Assembly (NCBI GenBank): GCA_963756455.1
Contig: CAVWNC010000001.1
Location: 1 to 64,000, forward strand
DNA length: 64,000 bases
Origin: DASQPA01 sp963756455
Lineage (GTDB): Bacteria; Acidobacteriota; Thermoanaerobaculia; Multivoradales; UBA5704
Direction: 5' to 3'
The translations under genes and the position numbers were made by a program. Shown here in pieces: positions 37,956 to 46,473 of the stretch; within the stretch, counting starts at the first letter, position 1, and each line of letters starts with the position of its first letter. Under the pieces are notes generated by a model that saw only the letters and a list, made by a program, of their open reading frames with translations, had not been told where the DNA came from and did not search any database.

Positions 37956-39283
37956 CTCCGCGGCCGCTCCGGCCGGCCCGGCTTCCCCGCCAGGCGTTCG
38001 AGGGCGAAGCTCGCCTGCGCGATGAGCTCGAAGGTCGCGCGATCCTGGGTGAGCGCCTTGTGCAGGAGAAGCAGCGCACCGATCGCCTCCCGCTCCACCT
38101 GCACCCGACTGAAGGCGGTGACCAGCTCGCCGACGAGGCTCTTCACCTTGGCGGTCTTGCCCTGCCGGAACCAGACTGCTGCGAGATCGAGACCGGCACC
38201 CGCGGCATGGTAGAGGAGGCCGCCCTGTTCGAAAGCCTGCTTGGCTTCCGCAAAGACCTGAGCGGCACTCTCAAAATCGCCCAGGCCCGCATTGATCCGG
38301 CCCTCGATCCAACGGAGCTTGAGGCGATCCAGGCGGCCGGCTCGTCTCTCCGCGAGCGGCTGAAGGAGAGGGAGAAAGTCGCGGGCTCTCTCAAGATCGC
38401 CTGTCTCCATGGTGAGGAAGACGATGTTGTGAAGAGAGTGGTACACGAGATCAGGGTCTCGGTCGCGATCGATCTCGTTGAGCCCATCCGTGAGCAGTTG
38501 GATCGCGACTTCGGGGTGGCCGTCGTAGCCGGAAAACAGACCCTTGCTGATCAGCGTTCGGCCCGCGCCGTGGCGGTCTCCGGCGCTCAGGAAGAGGGCG
38601 CGGGCCTTGTCGAGGGACCGGAAAGCGTCCTTGAATCGGCGCTGGGCGGCGAAGAGGGAAGCCGTTACATCGTCGAGCCGGGCGAGGAGGAGTGGATCGC
38701 CGGTCCCCACTCGGCTCCGTTCGTAGGCCTGCTCCAGGGCGGACTCGGCCTGCGTCAGCTCGTCGGCGACTCGGTAGGCGTTGGCGAGCTCACCCCAGGC
38801 TCTGGCTTCAAGGTCTCTCAGTTGTTCCAGCCGGTACGGCCGCCAGGACACCAGGCTCGCCACCTCGACCGCGATCTCGGCGAAGTGGACCATCTCCTGC
38901 GGATAGTCCTTGCGGAGCGCGTGGCTCAGCCGGAGGAGGGCCTCGCAGAGGCTCCAACTCGCGAGGTGCCGCTTCTCGCGCTGGGAGAAGCTCAGGAAGG
39001 AACGCCGGCCGTTGGAGATGTAGAAGGTCAGCCAGCGCTCGGCCTTGCCCTTTTCCCGCATCCGCGCCATGGCGGTGGAAAAGGCGGAATCGATCGCCTC
39101 TTCGTACTCGTGCTCCGCCGGACGGGGGAGGAGGACCGTGGCGCAGGTCTCGCAGCCCTGGAACAGATGGGCGACGATCGTTCGCGCGGCGCGGCGTGTG
39201 AGCCGGCCTTCGAGCAGGTCCGCGGCGCTGGTGGACGTGAGGTGCTCGCTCAAGGGGCCTCCGGACAGGTCTTGCTCCGTCAA
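37952..39283 (-). CDS. cytoplasmic TPR protein with N-terminal zinc-finger-like motif
   Basis: The protein has 443 residues with no signal peptide or membrane segment. Near the N-terminus, RRAARTIVAHLFQGCETCAT holds a His-x4-Cys-x2-Cys pattern like anti-sigma zinc fingers. From about residue 150 it has TPR-like helix pairs (ARAWGELANAYRVADELTQAES, RFKDAFRSLDKARALFLSAG, GLGDFESAAQVFAEAKQAFEQ). The architecture fits a protein- or peptide-binding sensor. Directly upstream, 92 bases away on the same strand, is a small secreted repeat protein. Confidence 0.7.
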   Translation of the reverse strand: MTEQDLSGGPLSEHLTSTSAADLLEGRLTRRAARTIVAHLFQGCETCATVLLPRPAEHEYEEAIDSAFSTAMARMREKGKAERWLTFYISNGRRSFLSFSQREKRHLASWSLCEALLRLSHALRKDYPQEMVHFAEIAVEVASLVSWRPYRLEQLRDLEARAWGELANAYRVADELTQAESALEQAYERSRVGTGDPLLLARLDDVTASLFAAQRRFKDAFRSLDKARALFLSAGDRHGAGRTLISKGLFSGYDGHPEVAIQLLTDGLNEIDRDRDPDLVYHSLHNIVFLTMETGDLERARDFLPLLQPLAERRAGRLDRLKLRWIEGRINAGLGDFESAAQVFAEAKQAFEQGGLLYHAAGAGLDLAAVWFRQGKTAKVKSLVGELVTAFSRVQVEREAIGALLLLHKALTQDRATFELIAQASFALERLAGKPGRPERPRS

Positions 39284-39375
39284 TGCGATAGAGCAAGTAT
39301 CTCATATCCAGGAACAGGAGCACCTGCGGCGGGAACGCGGGGACGGGCGCCGGCCGCCCCCGTGGTCTTCACCTT

Positions 39376-39756
39376 CTAGGAGTGACCGTCGGGGTCGATG
39401 CCAGGGCCCATGTCGGTGGTCGGTCGGACCGGAGCCGGAGGCGCGCCGGTCGTCCTGCCGCCGTTGGGATCAATGCCGGGCCCCATGTCGGTCGGTCGGC
39501 CCAGAGACCGAGGCGCGTCTGTGGTCCTGGCGCCATCGGGGTCGAGTCCCGGCCCGGCGTCGGGCCAGATGTTGGAGAGGCTCCGTGTCCCGGCCAGCCA
39601 TTCCCAGACGCGCTCGAAGATTCCGGGTTGCGGGAGGACGTGCCGGGGGGCGCTGTGGACGGAGACTCGGGCCTGTCCCGGCTGGGCTCCGGCGAGGCCG
39701 AGAGCGGCGGTCAGGGCGACGGCGATTCCGAGCTGGCGAAAACGGGTTTGAGACAT
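39376..39756 (-). CDS. small secreted protein with tandem DMGPGIDPDG repeats
   Basis: The start at 39756 (MSQTRFRQLGIAVALTAALG) gives a signal peptide cut after GQA and 126 residues. The mature part has IFERVWEWLAG, then three repeats: DAGPGLDPDGARTTDAP, DMGPGIDPNGGRTTGAP and DMGPGIDPDGHS at the C-terminus. The repeats are about 24 residues apart. It is not a known enzyme. Position beside a TPR protein suggests an exported signal or ligand. Confidence 0.65.
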   Translation of the reverse strand: MSQTRFRQLGIAVALTAALGLAGAQPGQARVSVHSAPRHVLPQPGIFERVWEWLAGTRSLSNIWPDAGPGLDPDGARTTDAPRSLGRPTDMGPGIDPNGGRTTGAPPAPVRPTTDMGPGIDPDGHS

Positions 39757-39854
39757 GAAACCTCCTGGGCCGCGAGACGCGAGAGGCCGGAATGACCCCT
39801 GGCGCCCGCGAACGGTTGCGGACGCCCTAGTGTCGCAAGAGCCACGCATATTGT

Positions 39855-39880
39855 CCCACTTGACGACGGGCGAAAGTGGG
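39855..39880. promoter_or_regulatory. inverted repeat in a divergent promoter region
   Basis: CCCACTT (39855-39861) and AAGTGGG (39874-39880) form an inverted repeat with a 12-base centre. GGGCGAAAGTG also occurs twice in tandem from 39868. This could be an operator for one of the nearby XRE proteins. Confidence 0.4.
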
Positions 39881-39996
39881 CGAAAGTGCGCGATCCGTGA
39901 CTTTCCGCTCTTCCGTAGCAACGTCTTCCTACCAGAAACCCCGGCGCGAGGCGCCGAAATCAGGCTAATGTGGCGACTGTTCAGGAAAATCCAGGC

Positions 39997-40041
39997 AATA
40001 GGCCTATTTTGCTTGACGCCCCGGCGGGTCGAACGTAGCCT
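39997..40041 (+). promoter_or_regulatory. palindrome and sigma70-like promoter of the XRE gene
   Basis: The perfect 12-bp palindrome AATAGGCCTATT (39997-40008) lies five bases before TTGACG (40013-40018). A 17-base spacer leads to TAGCCT (40036-40041). The XRE gene starts at 40084, so an autoregulated promoter is likely. Confidence 0.55.
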
Positions 40042-40083
40042 CCCCACCACGGCCGAACCGCTCGGCAGGGAGGAAGCGAGGAC

Positions 40084-40443
40084 ATGCCGAAGCCCGATGA
40101 AGAGCTGCGCCGGGCCTTTGGCGATCGGGTCAACCGGTTGCGCAAGGCCCAGGGGCTGTCGTGGAAGGAGCTCGCCGCCAAGGTGGGCACGAACGTCTCG
40201 TCGCTCTCGCGCTGGCGGCGGACGGGCACCGGACCGCGGATGGAATCGATCGTCGCTCTGAGCCAGGTGCTGGGGGTGACGACCGATTATCTGCTGACCG
40301 GCCGCGGCCAGGTGCGCCTGCCCGTTTCGGACCTCCGATTTTCGAAGCTGCGGGAGGCGATCGAGAAAACCCCCCGATTCCTGCGCGAAGCTCTGGCCGG
40401 CGCTCTCCTCGGGCAGCCGGCCGACTCCACCCCCCCCAAGTGA
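40084..40443 (+). CDS. XRE-family transcriptional regulator
   Basis: The protein has 119 residues. FGDRVNRLRKAQGLSWKELA, AKVGTNVSSLSRWRRTGTGP and ALSQVLGVTTDYLLTGRG form a phage-repressor-like HTH, with DYLLTG at its end. The C-terminal 40 residues are short and helical. It sits behind its own clear promoter and is followed 11 bases later by a gene in the same direction. Confidence 0.85.
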   Translation: MPKPDEELRRAFGDRVNRLRKAQGLSWKELAAKVGTNVSSLSRWRRTGTGPRMESIVALSQVLGVTTDYLLTGRGQVRLPVSDLRFSKLREAIEKTPRFLREALAGALLGQPADSTPPK

Positions 40444-40454
40444 GGAGAAAAGCG

Positions 40455-40892
40455 ATGGCAAAGCAGTCGGCACGGCCGGCGGTCGAAACCTCCGAAGCGT
40501 TTCGGGAGACCTTCCTCTTTCTCTTCGATCCGGAGGATGCGAAGGTGTTCCGGCAATTCATCCAGGTGGTCGAGGAGCGGCTCGATCGCTCCACCTACTC
40601 CGGGGAGCCGCCGCACGTCTCCTACACCGTGGCGGAGATGCTCGCGGTGGTGGCGGACCTCTCATATCTCGAAACCTTTCTAGAGCGTGTGGCGGCCGAA
40701 CGTTCCTTGAGCGAGCTCAAACCCACCGAGCGGAGCCTCGCGGACTTAGCCGAACGGCTGGCCCCCCAGGTCGCCGCCCTCGCCTCCGGGTTGGCGCAGG
40801 AGATCGAGCATCTCCTCGGCGACGATGGGAACGATGAGGACGATGAGGACGATGAGGACGCTACGGACGGTCTTCCCGCGGAAGAAGCTTAA
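40455..40892 (+). CDS. hypothetical acidic-tailed protein
   Basis: The protein has 145 residues, ATG 40455 after GAGGAG. The N-terminal part includes FRETFLFLFDPEDAKVFRQF and VSYTVAEMLAVVADLSYLET. The C-terminus carries an Asp/Glu tail coded by three 9-bp units (40831-40857). It is not recognised. It is probably cotranscribed with the XRE regulator and could be its effector. Confidence 0.55.
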   Translation: MAKQSARPAVETSEAFRETFLFLFDPEDAKVFRQFIQVVEERLDRSTYSGEPPHVSYTVAEMLAVVADLSYLETFLERVAAERSLSELKPTERSLADLAERLAPQVAALASGLAQEIEHLLGDDGNDEDDEDDEDATDGLPAEEA

Positions 40893-41013
40893 CCCCTCCC
40901 ACTAAATTTATTTTCTCTCCTCGCTTTTGTCGCTTTCTCGGAGACCCCTCTGAGAGACTGCGATTGCCCGACGCCATGGAGGCGCCGGGCGATCGAAACG
41001 AAGGAGATGCCAG

Positions 41014-41352
41014 ATGAAAACGCAGAAGAAAGTGGAACGCCTGAAACCGGAACGGGTCGAGACCGGCCTGACCTTCAGGAAGGCGGTGCGGCGCGTCGAG
41101 GTGATGGAGCGCCTTCTACGGCTGCCCGGCTGGAGGCTCGCCCCGGAGAGCCGGGCGATCCGCAGGGTGCGGAAGTTCGGAGACCCTGGCGAGGCGGCGG
41201 CCTACGCCGCTTTCGCCGTCCAGCTCGCCGCCGGCCGCGGCCAGCCGCTCCGGATCGCGGTCACGGAAGGCCAGCTCGTCGTCACTCTTCTGGGCCGCTC
41301 CGACCGCGGGATCACCGGAGCGCTCCTCGACGTCGCGGCCGCGCTCGGCTAG
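41014..41352 (+). CDS. pterin-carbinolamine-dehydratase-like protein lacking the catalytic His pair
   Basis: The protein has 112 residues. LPGWRLAPESRAIRRVRKFG, AAAYAAFAVQLAAGRGQPLR and VVTLLGRSDRGITGALLDVA follow the PCD/DCoH layout (GWxL...F.F..F..A..F...V..LA...HHP...V...L.TH..GGLT). The conserved HHP is replaced by GQP and the TH dipeptide by RS, so dehydratase activity is unlikely. It may be a structural or regulatory relative. Confidence 0.5.
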   Translation: MKTQKKVERLKPERVETGLTFRKAVRRVEVMERLLRLPGWRLAPESRAIRRVRKFGDPGEAAAYAAFAVQLAAGRGQPLRIAVTEGQLVVTLLGRSDRGITGALLDVAAALG

Positions 41353-41439
41353 AAGAAACGATCCGCAGCTTTAAAAATCGAACCTAAACCTAAACCTAAA
41401 CCCAAACCGAACCGAAACGGAAAGAGAAAGGAAACGACC

Positions 41440-41883
41440 ATGACCACGACCCCCACCCCCGACCCGAAGCCGAAAAAGAAGTCGAAGCCCGCCGCTTTTT
41501 CAGACGTCCTCCAGGACTGGGATTCCCTGCTCAACGCCGTGGCGGACAACGCGCCGGATTTGGCGCCCGTCGAGCCGTACAGCTCGGCCCTCGCGACGAC
41601 CCTGGGCAAGGCCCGGGCGGCCAAGGGTGTCCAGGAGTCGCACGATGCGAACCGCCAGTCGACGACCCAGAGTCTCCAGGAGATCCTGGTCGAGGGCAAG
41701 GACCAGGCGATCCGCCTGCGCGGTGCGATCCGCGCCGCGCTGGGACCGACGACCGAGCAGCTGACGCAGTTCGGCATCCCTCCGCTCCGTCGTCGGCCTC
41801 TGCGCCACAAGCCGGATCCGTCCACTCCGGCGCCGGCTCCCCAGCCGGAGGTCCAGACGGCGAAGGCGGTCGCTGAGAAGTAG
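41440..41883 (+). CDS. hypothetical protein
   Basis: The protein has 147 residues. The N-terminus is Lys/Pro-rich (PDPKPKKKSKPA), then comes a helical core (SDVLQDWDSLLNAVADN and STTQSLQEILVEGKDQAIRL) and a Pro/Ala-rich tail. A leading AACCTAAACCTAAACC hexamer tract sits at 41380-41402, before the ribosome binding site AAAGAGAAAGGAAACG. The role is not recognised. Confidence 0.5.
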   Translation: MTTTPTPDPKPKKKSKPAAFSDVLQDWDSLLNAVADNAPDLAPVEPYSSALATTLGKARAAKGVQESHDANRQSTTQSLQEILVEGKDQAIRLRGAIRAALGPTTEQLTQFGIPPLRRRPLRHKPDPSTPAPAPQPEVQTAKAVAEK

Positions 41884-41971
41884 GGGAGACGTAGGAACGA
41901 TGGCACGTAGAGCTTTCCAGCAGGAACCCCCGTGGGCGCTCGGGAGCGCTCACGGGGCCTTCGCGGGTTTC

Positions 41972-41998
41972 GGGCTCGAAGGGCTCGAAGGGCTCGAA
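41972..41998. repeat. 9-bp tandem repeat (three units of GGGCTCGAA)
   Basis: Three perfect units in the gap between two genes. This shows that the 9-bp tracts of this region are not confined to coding sequence. Confidence 0.9.
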
Positions 41999-42029
41999 GG
42001 ACGGGCTCGGGGCTGCTATTCTTCCCCGC

Positions 42030-43181
42030 ATGAACCGAACCCCACGTCTCGCCGGCTCCGTGCTCGCCGCCCTGGCCCTGACCCTCCCGGTGTCCTCAAC
42101 CCTCGCGCAGACCCCGAAACCGCCGCCGCCCAAGCCGGCTCCCGCGGCGTTCGCGACGAGCCCCGCGGACCCGCCGGCGGAGAAGGTGTTCAAGAACATC
42201 AAGGTGCTGACCGGCATGCCGGCCTCACAGATGTTTCCGGTGATGCAGCTGATCGAAAGCTCGCTCGGGGTGAATTGCGGCTTCTGCCACGTCACCGAGG
42301 GCCAACGGTTCGACCTCGACACCAAGGAGGAGAAGGGGACCGCGCGCGAGATGATCAAGATGGCCTTCGAGATCAACAAGAACAATTTCGAGGGGCACAC
42401 CGAGGTGACCTGCATGAGCTGCCATCACGGACAGACCCGGCCGGTGGCGGTCCCGTCGATCGGCCCGGCCCAGCCTGCCGCCGCGCGTCCGCAGGGTGCC
42501 CGCGAGGCCCTGCCCACGGCGGCCCAGGTGCTCGACCACTACATCGAAGCGCTCGGCGGCAAGACCGCCCTGGCCGCGGTCCGCAGCCGGGTCTCCCGCG
42601 GTACGCTCCTCCAGGTCAAGGCTCTCGATCCCTCGACGGCGAAGGTCGTCAACCGCGGCGAGGAGGCCTCTCTGGAGATCGTCCAGCCGGCCTCGGGCCA
42701 GCTGACCACGACGATCGCCGCGCCTTCCGGGAAGACCGTCAAGACGGTCGACGGCGCCACCGGCACGGTCGAGACCGCGGCCGGCCGCAAGCCGCTCGAT
42801 CCCTTGAGCCTCCAGAAGCTCGCCGACGAGGCCGACCTCCATCCGGAGCTCGCCTGGCGCGAGCGCGCCGACAAGATGCGGGTCGTGGGCAAGGATCAGA
42901 TCGCGGGGAAAGACGTCTACGTCGTCCGCGGCGCGACCGCCGACGGCCGTCGCCAGACCCTCTACTTCGACGTCCAGAGCGGGCTCCTCGCCCGCCGGCT
43001 GATCCTCTATCCCCTGGTGATCGGCGCCACCCCCGAGCAGATCGATTATTCCGACTACCGGGACGCGGGTGGGGTGAAAGTGCCGTTCGTCGTCATCGAC
43101 TCCTATCTGGACGACGATCGCCTGGGCACCACCCGGAAGCTCACCGAGGTGCAGAACAATCCGGCCGCCGGGAAGCGGTAG
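42030..43181 (+). CDS. diheme c-type cytochrome (reaction-centre cytochrome-like)
   Basis: The protein has 383 residues with a signal peptide (VLAALALTLPVSSTLAQ). Heme sites are NCGFCHVTEG and VTCMSCHHGQTRP. The flanking VFKNIKVLTGMPASQMFPVM and FDLDTKEEKGTAREMIKMA are typical of the photosynthetic-reaction-centre cytochrome c family that is common in non-phototrophic Acidobacteria and Bacteroidetes. The remaining 230 residues form a beta-rich domain (YIEALGGKTALAAVRSRVSR, VYVVRGATADGRRQTLYFDV) like LolA/outer-membrane lipoprotein folds. Periplasmic electron transfer is likely. Confidence 0.85.
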   Translation: MNRTPRLAGSVLAALALTLPVSSTLAQTPKPPPPKPAPAAFATSPADPPAEKVFKNIKVLTGMPASQMFPVMQLIESSLGVNCGFCHVTEGQRFDLDTKEEKGTAREMIKMAFEINKNNFEGHTEVTCMSCHHGQTRPVAVPSIGPAQPAAARPQGAREALPTAAQVLDHYIEALGGKTALAAVRSRVSRGTLLQVKALDPSTAKVVNRGEEASLEIVQPASGQLTTTIAAPSGKTVKTVDGATGTVETAAGRKPLDPLSLQKLADEADLHPELAWRERADKMRVVGKDQIAGKDVYVVRGATADGRRQTLYFDVQSGLLARRLILYPLVIGATPEQIDYSDYRDAGGVKVPFVVIDSYLDDDRLGTTRKLTEVQNNPAAGKR

Positions 43182-43245
43182 ATCGGCGCTCGCCGCGCGC
43201 TCGTACCGCGCGGTGGCACATCGATTGCTCCCTTTCTGATGTTGA

Positions 43246-43267
43246 AAGAGCCTGCTCCCGGGCTCTT
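43246..43267 (+). terminator. hairpin between cytochrome and small membrane protein genes
   Basis: AAGAGCC and GGCTCTT form a perfect 7-bp stem around TGCTCCCG. No T run follows, so it may be an attenuator or a processing site. Confidence 0.4.
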
Positions 43268-43289
43268 CGATTCAGGAAGGGAGCTTACG

Positions 43290-43523
43290 ATGAAATCGAG
43301 AACCGTCACTCTGCCCCAGTTGGGGATGATCGCCGCCACCCGTGCCGCCCTGGGCGCCGGGGCCGCCCTGTTGCTGGGCGAGCGGCTGGGCCGCAAACCG
43401 CGGCGGACCGTGGGTTGGGCCCTGGTCGCGGTGGGCGCGTTGACGACCTTTCCGCTCCTCGCGGGAGTTTTGAACGACTGCGCCGGCCGCGAGGAGAAAA
43501 AGGCAGCGGAGCTGGCCGCATGA
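43290..43523 (+). CDS. small membrane protein
   Basis: The protein has 77 residues, starting at ATG 43290 after AGGAAGGGAG. An upstream in-frame start at 43239 would run through the hairpin and is unlikely. Two hydrophobic segments (AATRAALGAGAALLLGERLG and VGWALVAVGALTTFPLLAGV) are separated by GRKPRR. It is not recognised. Confidence 0.6.
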   Translation: MKSRTVTLPQLGMIAATRAALGAGAALLLGERLGRKPRRTVGWALVAVGALTTFPLLAGVLNDCAGREEKKAAELAA

Positions 43524-43637
43524 GGTTAGGACGGCCTTGACCTCCCCGGGCGACATGCGAGCGCCGTCGAGCGAACGGGTTGCCGGGGGAGGGAGGGTGG
43601 CGCGGAACTTGCCCTCCCTGATCTGCGAGGAGAACCG

Positions 43638-45557
43638 ATGCGAGCCCTCCACGCCACCACCGCCCTGACGCTCACCCTCTCCTGCCTCGCCTGCGCCGGC
43701 AACCCTCAACCCGCCGTCCGCCCCGAGGTCCATGCGACGCTCGGGCCGCGGATCGCGGTCCACCTGCCGTGGGCCGCGGCCGGGCTCACCCGTCGGCAGG
43801 CCGCGGCACATCTCCTCTCCCGTTTCTCTTTCGGCGCCCGGCCCGGGGAGGTCGAGAGAGTCGTCGCCCTGGGGCCGGACCGCTGGCTCGAAGAGCAGCT
43901 CCAGGCGGACCTTCCCGAGACCGGCCTCACCGCCCGCCTCGCCTCCTACACGACGCTCACGATGCCCGCGGACCAGATCGCCCGCACCTATCCCAACGAC
44001 GGGATGGTGCGGAATGAGGCCAAAAAGGCCGGAGCGATCCCCGCCGACACCGCCGATCTCAAGACGCCGCTCCATGGTCCGGCGATCGTCCCGCTCACCC
44101 TGCGGACCGCGACCCTCCAGAATCCCCCGACCGTCGTCGAGCGGGTCGCCTACGGAGCCCCGCTTGTCGCCCCGCCGGACCCCGCGGCGGAGCGGGAGAA
44201 GGAGGTGCGCGCCTTGGTCGAGCAGTACGCGCGCTCCCGCGGCTACCATCCCCAGCGCGAGCTCCTGGATCAGCTCGCGGCGCAGAAGCTCCTCCGCGCG
44301 GTCTACGCCGAGAACCAGCTCTCCGAGGTGATGACCGACTTCTGGTTCAATCACTTCAACGTCTCGCAGACCAACGACCGCGCCCGGCCCTATCTCCTCT
44401 CCTACGAGCGCGACGCCATCCGCCCGCTCGCCCTCGGCCGCTTCCGCAGCCTCCTGGAGGCCACCGCCCGCCACCCGGCGATGCTCCTCTATCTCGACAA
44501 CGCCCAGTCGGTCGCCCCCGGCGGCACGCCCACGACGTTCGGCGACGAGATGGCCCTCGCCAAGACGGCCGCGAAGCCTGCTCCTAATCTGCCTTCCAAA
44601 CCCCCCGCCAAGCCGGCAGCCAAGCCAGCTCCCAAAGCGAACCCGAAAGCGCCGGGGCTGAACGAGAACTACGCCCGGGAGATCATGGAGCTGCACACTC
44701 TGGGGGTCGACGGCGGCTACACTCAGAAAGACGTCATCGAGGTGGCCCGCGCCTTCACCGGCTGGACCGTGGTTCCCGACGAGACCGCCCTGGGGAAGAT
44801 CGAGCAGAAGATGGCGGCGGAGGAGAAGGTGGGCGGCCACGGCTTCAGGAGGAGCGGCGAGTTCCTCTTCCGCGCCGACACCCACGACGCCTCGCCCAAA
44901 GAAGTCCTCGGCCACCGCCTGGCGGCCGGTCGGGGCATCGAGGATGGTGAGGAGGTGCTCGACCTCCTCGCCGCCCATCCCTCGACGGCGCATCACTTAG
45001 CTTTCCAGCTCGCCGTCCGTTTCGTCTCCGACCATCCTTCGCCGGCGCTCGTCGATCGCCTGGCCCAGGTCTACACGACGACCGGCGGCGACGTCCGGAA
45101 GGTGCTCGTGGCGATCGCCGAGTCGCCCGACTTCTGGCGTCCGGAGGCGCAGAGCGCGAAGATCAAGTCCCCCTTCGAGCTCGCCGCCTCCGCCCTGCGC
45201 GCCCTGGGCGCCGACGTCACCGAGCCCAAGCCCATCCTCGACTGGGTCGCCCGCCTCGGCCAGCCGCTCTACGCCTACCAGGCGCCCACCGGCTATCCCG
45301 ACCGCGCCGAGGCCTGGGTCAATACCGGCACGCTCTTGTCGCGGATGAACTTCGGCCTGCAGCTCGCTTCCGGGAAGGTCAAGGGTTTGAAGGTCGATCC
45401 CGCTGCTCTCTCCGAGCTGGCCGAGATCGCCCGCGGCTCCAGCCTCTCCGGCCTCGTTCCGCCTGTCGACGGGGTGCCGGTCAAAAAGGGTGCTGCGACC
45501 CCCGACCAGCAGATCGCCGGCCTCCTTTTAGGCTCGCCGGCCTTCCAGCGCCGGTAG
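43638..45557 (+). CDS. DUF1800-family secreted protein
   Basis: The protein has 639 residues. The signal peptide with CLACAG suggests a lipoprotein. LTRRQAAAHLLSRFSFGARP near the start, MTDFWFNHFNV, YERDAIRPLALGRFRSLLEA and ENYAREIMELHTLGVDGGYT are the core DUF1800 motifs. A Lys/Pro/Ala linker (res ~315-335) interrupts the domain. The usual DUF1501 partner gene is absent. The next gene is a sigma factor. Function is unknown; the family is common in Planctomycetes and Acidobacteria. Confidence 0.88.
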   Translation: MRALHATTALTLTLSCLACAGNPQPAVRPEVHATLGPRIAVHLPWAAAGLTRRQAAAHLLSRFSFGARPGEVERVVALGPDRWLEEQLQADLPETGLTARLASYTTLTMPADQIARTYPNDGMVRNEAKKAGAIPADTADLKTPLHGPAIVPLTLRTATLQNPPTVVERVAYGAPLVAPPDPAAEREKEVRALVEQYARSRGYHPQRELLDQLAAQKLLRAVYAENQLSEVMTDFWFNHFNVSQTNDRARPYLLSYERDAIRPLALGRFRSLLEATARHPAMLLYLDNAQSVAPGGTPTTFGDEMALAKTAAKPAPNLPSKPPAKPAAKPAPKANPKAPGLNENYAREIMELHTLGVDGGYTQKDVIEVARAFTGWTVVPDETALGKIEQKMAAEEKVGGHGFRRSGEFLFRADTHDASPKEVLGHRLAAGRGIEDGEEVLDLLAAHPSTAHHLAFQLAVRFVSDHPSPALVDRLAQVYTTTGGDVRKVLVAIAESPDFWRPEAQSAKIKSPFELAASALRALGADVTEPKPILDWVARLGQPLYAYQAPTGYPDRAEAWVNTGTLLSRMNFGLQLASGKVKGLKVDPAALSELAEIARGSSLSGLVPPVDGVPVKKGAATPDQQIAGLLLGSPAFQRR

Positions 45558-45593
45558 GCGGAGGGACGGCCCCCCGTGGCCGCCCTCCCGCCC

Positions 45594-45615
45594 GGGCACC
45601 CACCGGGGGGTGCCC
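45594..45615 (+). terminator. strong hairpin after the DUF1800 gene
   Basis: GGGCACCC and GGGTGCCC form an 8-bp perfect stem with loop ACCGGG. A second imperfect hairpin lies just before it at 45560-45587. Confidence 0.5.
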
Positions 45616-45682
45616 CTACGACGGGGAGGAGGCGTTCGATGGGCACGGTCAGAGCGTCTATGATAGGGGGCGGGCGCCCTGC

Positions 45683-46465
45683 ATGCGGACTCTGCTCTCG
45701 ACCTGGCTCTGGCTGATCCTCCTCCTCGCCTCCTTCATTCCCCGGGAGGCGTCGGGCTCCGATGCCGACGCCTCCGATCCCGCCGATCCTGCCGATCCTG
45801 CCGATCCCGCCGATATCGCCGACAGGGGCCGCGAAGTCGCCCGGCTCGTCCGCCGGGTGCAGAGCGGCGACCGCGCCGCCGAGGAGGAGATCGTGGAACG
45901 GTTCCGCCACGGTCTCCTCCTTCTGCTCCGCCGGCTCACCCGGAATCGCACCCTGGCGGACGACCTCCATCAGGAGACCCTGGCCCTCGTGCTCGCCAAG
46001 ATCCGCCGCGGCGAGGTGCGGGAGCCGGAGCGGCTCGCCGGCTTCATCCGCGCCACCGCGCGGAACCTCTTCCTCGTCGACCGGCGCAAAGAGGCGCGCT
46101 ACAGCTCGCTCGAAGAGGGCGAGGAGGAGGGACGGCTCCCGGCATCCACCCTCGCCGACCGCGGTCCCGCCCCGCTCGACCAGGCCCTCGCCAACGAGGA
46201 GGCGCGCTCGGTCGAGCGGCTCCTGGGAGAGCTCCGCTTCGAGCGCGACCGGCAGTTGCTCTTTCGCTTCTACCTGGCGGACGAGAGCAAAGAGGAGATC
46301 TGCGCCGCCTTAGGGGTCGAGCCCGAGCGCTTCAATCAGGTCCTCCACCGTGCCCGCGAGCGGATGCGCGAGCTGTGGGAGAGAGCCGAGAAGAGCCGGC
46401 GCTTCTTTTCGGGGGTGCAGAAAATTGTCGGAAGGATCGGCGCCGATCCTTCACCACGGAGGTAG
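45683..46465 (+). CDS. ECF-type RNA polymerase sigma factor with an odd N-terminus
   Basis: The protein has 260 residues. Region 2 is GDRAAEEEIVERFRHGLLLL, LADDLHQETLALVLAKI and LAGFIRATARNLFLVDRRKE. Region 4 is LLFRFYLADESKEEICAALG and VLHRARERMRELWE. The first 25 residues (MRTLLSTWLWLILLLASFIP) look like a membrane segment, followed by a DPADPADPADPAD repeat from 9-bp units (45775-45819). A membrane-tethered sigma factor would be strange, so translation may really begin later, although no good start is visible. The anti-sigma gene follows 8 bases on. Confidence 0.8.
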   Translation: MRTLLSTWLWLILLLASFIPREASGSDADASDPADPADPADPADIADRGREVARLVRRVQSGDRAAEEEIVERFRHGLLLLLRRLTRNRTLADDLHQETLALVLAKIRRGEVREPERLAGFIRATARNLFLVDRRKEARYSSLEEGEEEGRLPASTLADRGPAPLDQALANEEARSVERLLGELRFERDRQLLFRFYLADESKEEICAALGVEPERFNQVLHRARERMRELWERAEKSRRFFSGVQKIVGRIGADPSPRR

Positions 46466-46473
46466 GGGGGAGG

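Noticed and set aside
41380..41402. Telomere-like CCTAAA repeats
   Set aside because: The tract is only three or four units, internal, and directly before a ribosome binding site. It has no terminal context.
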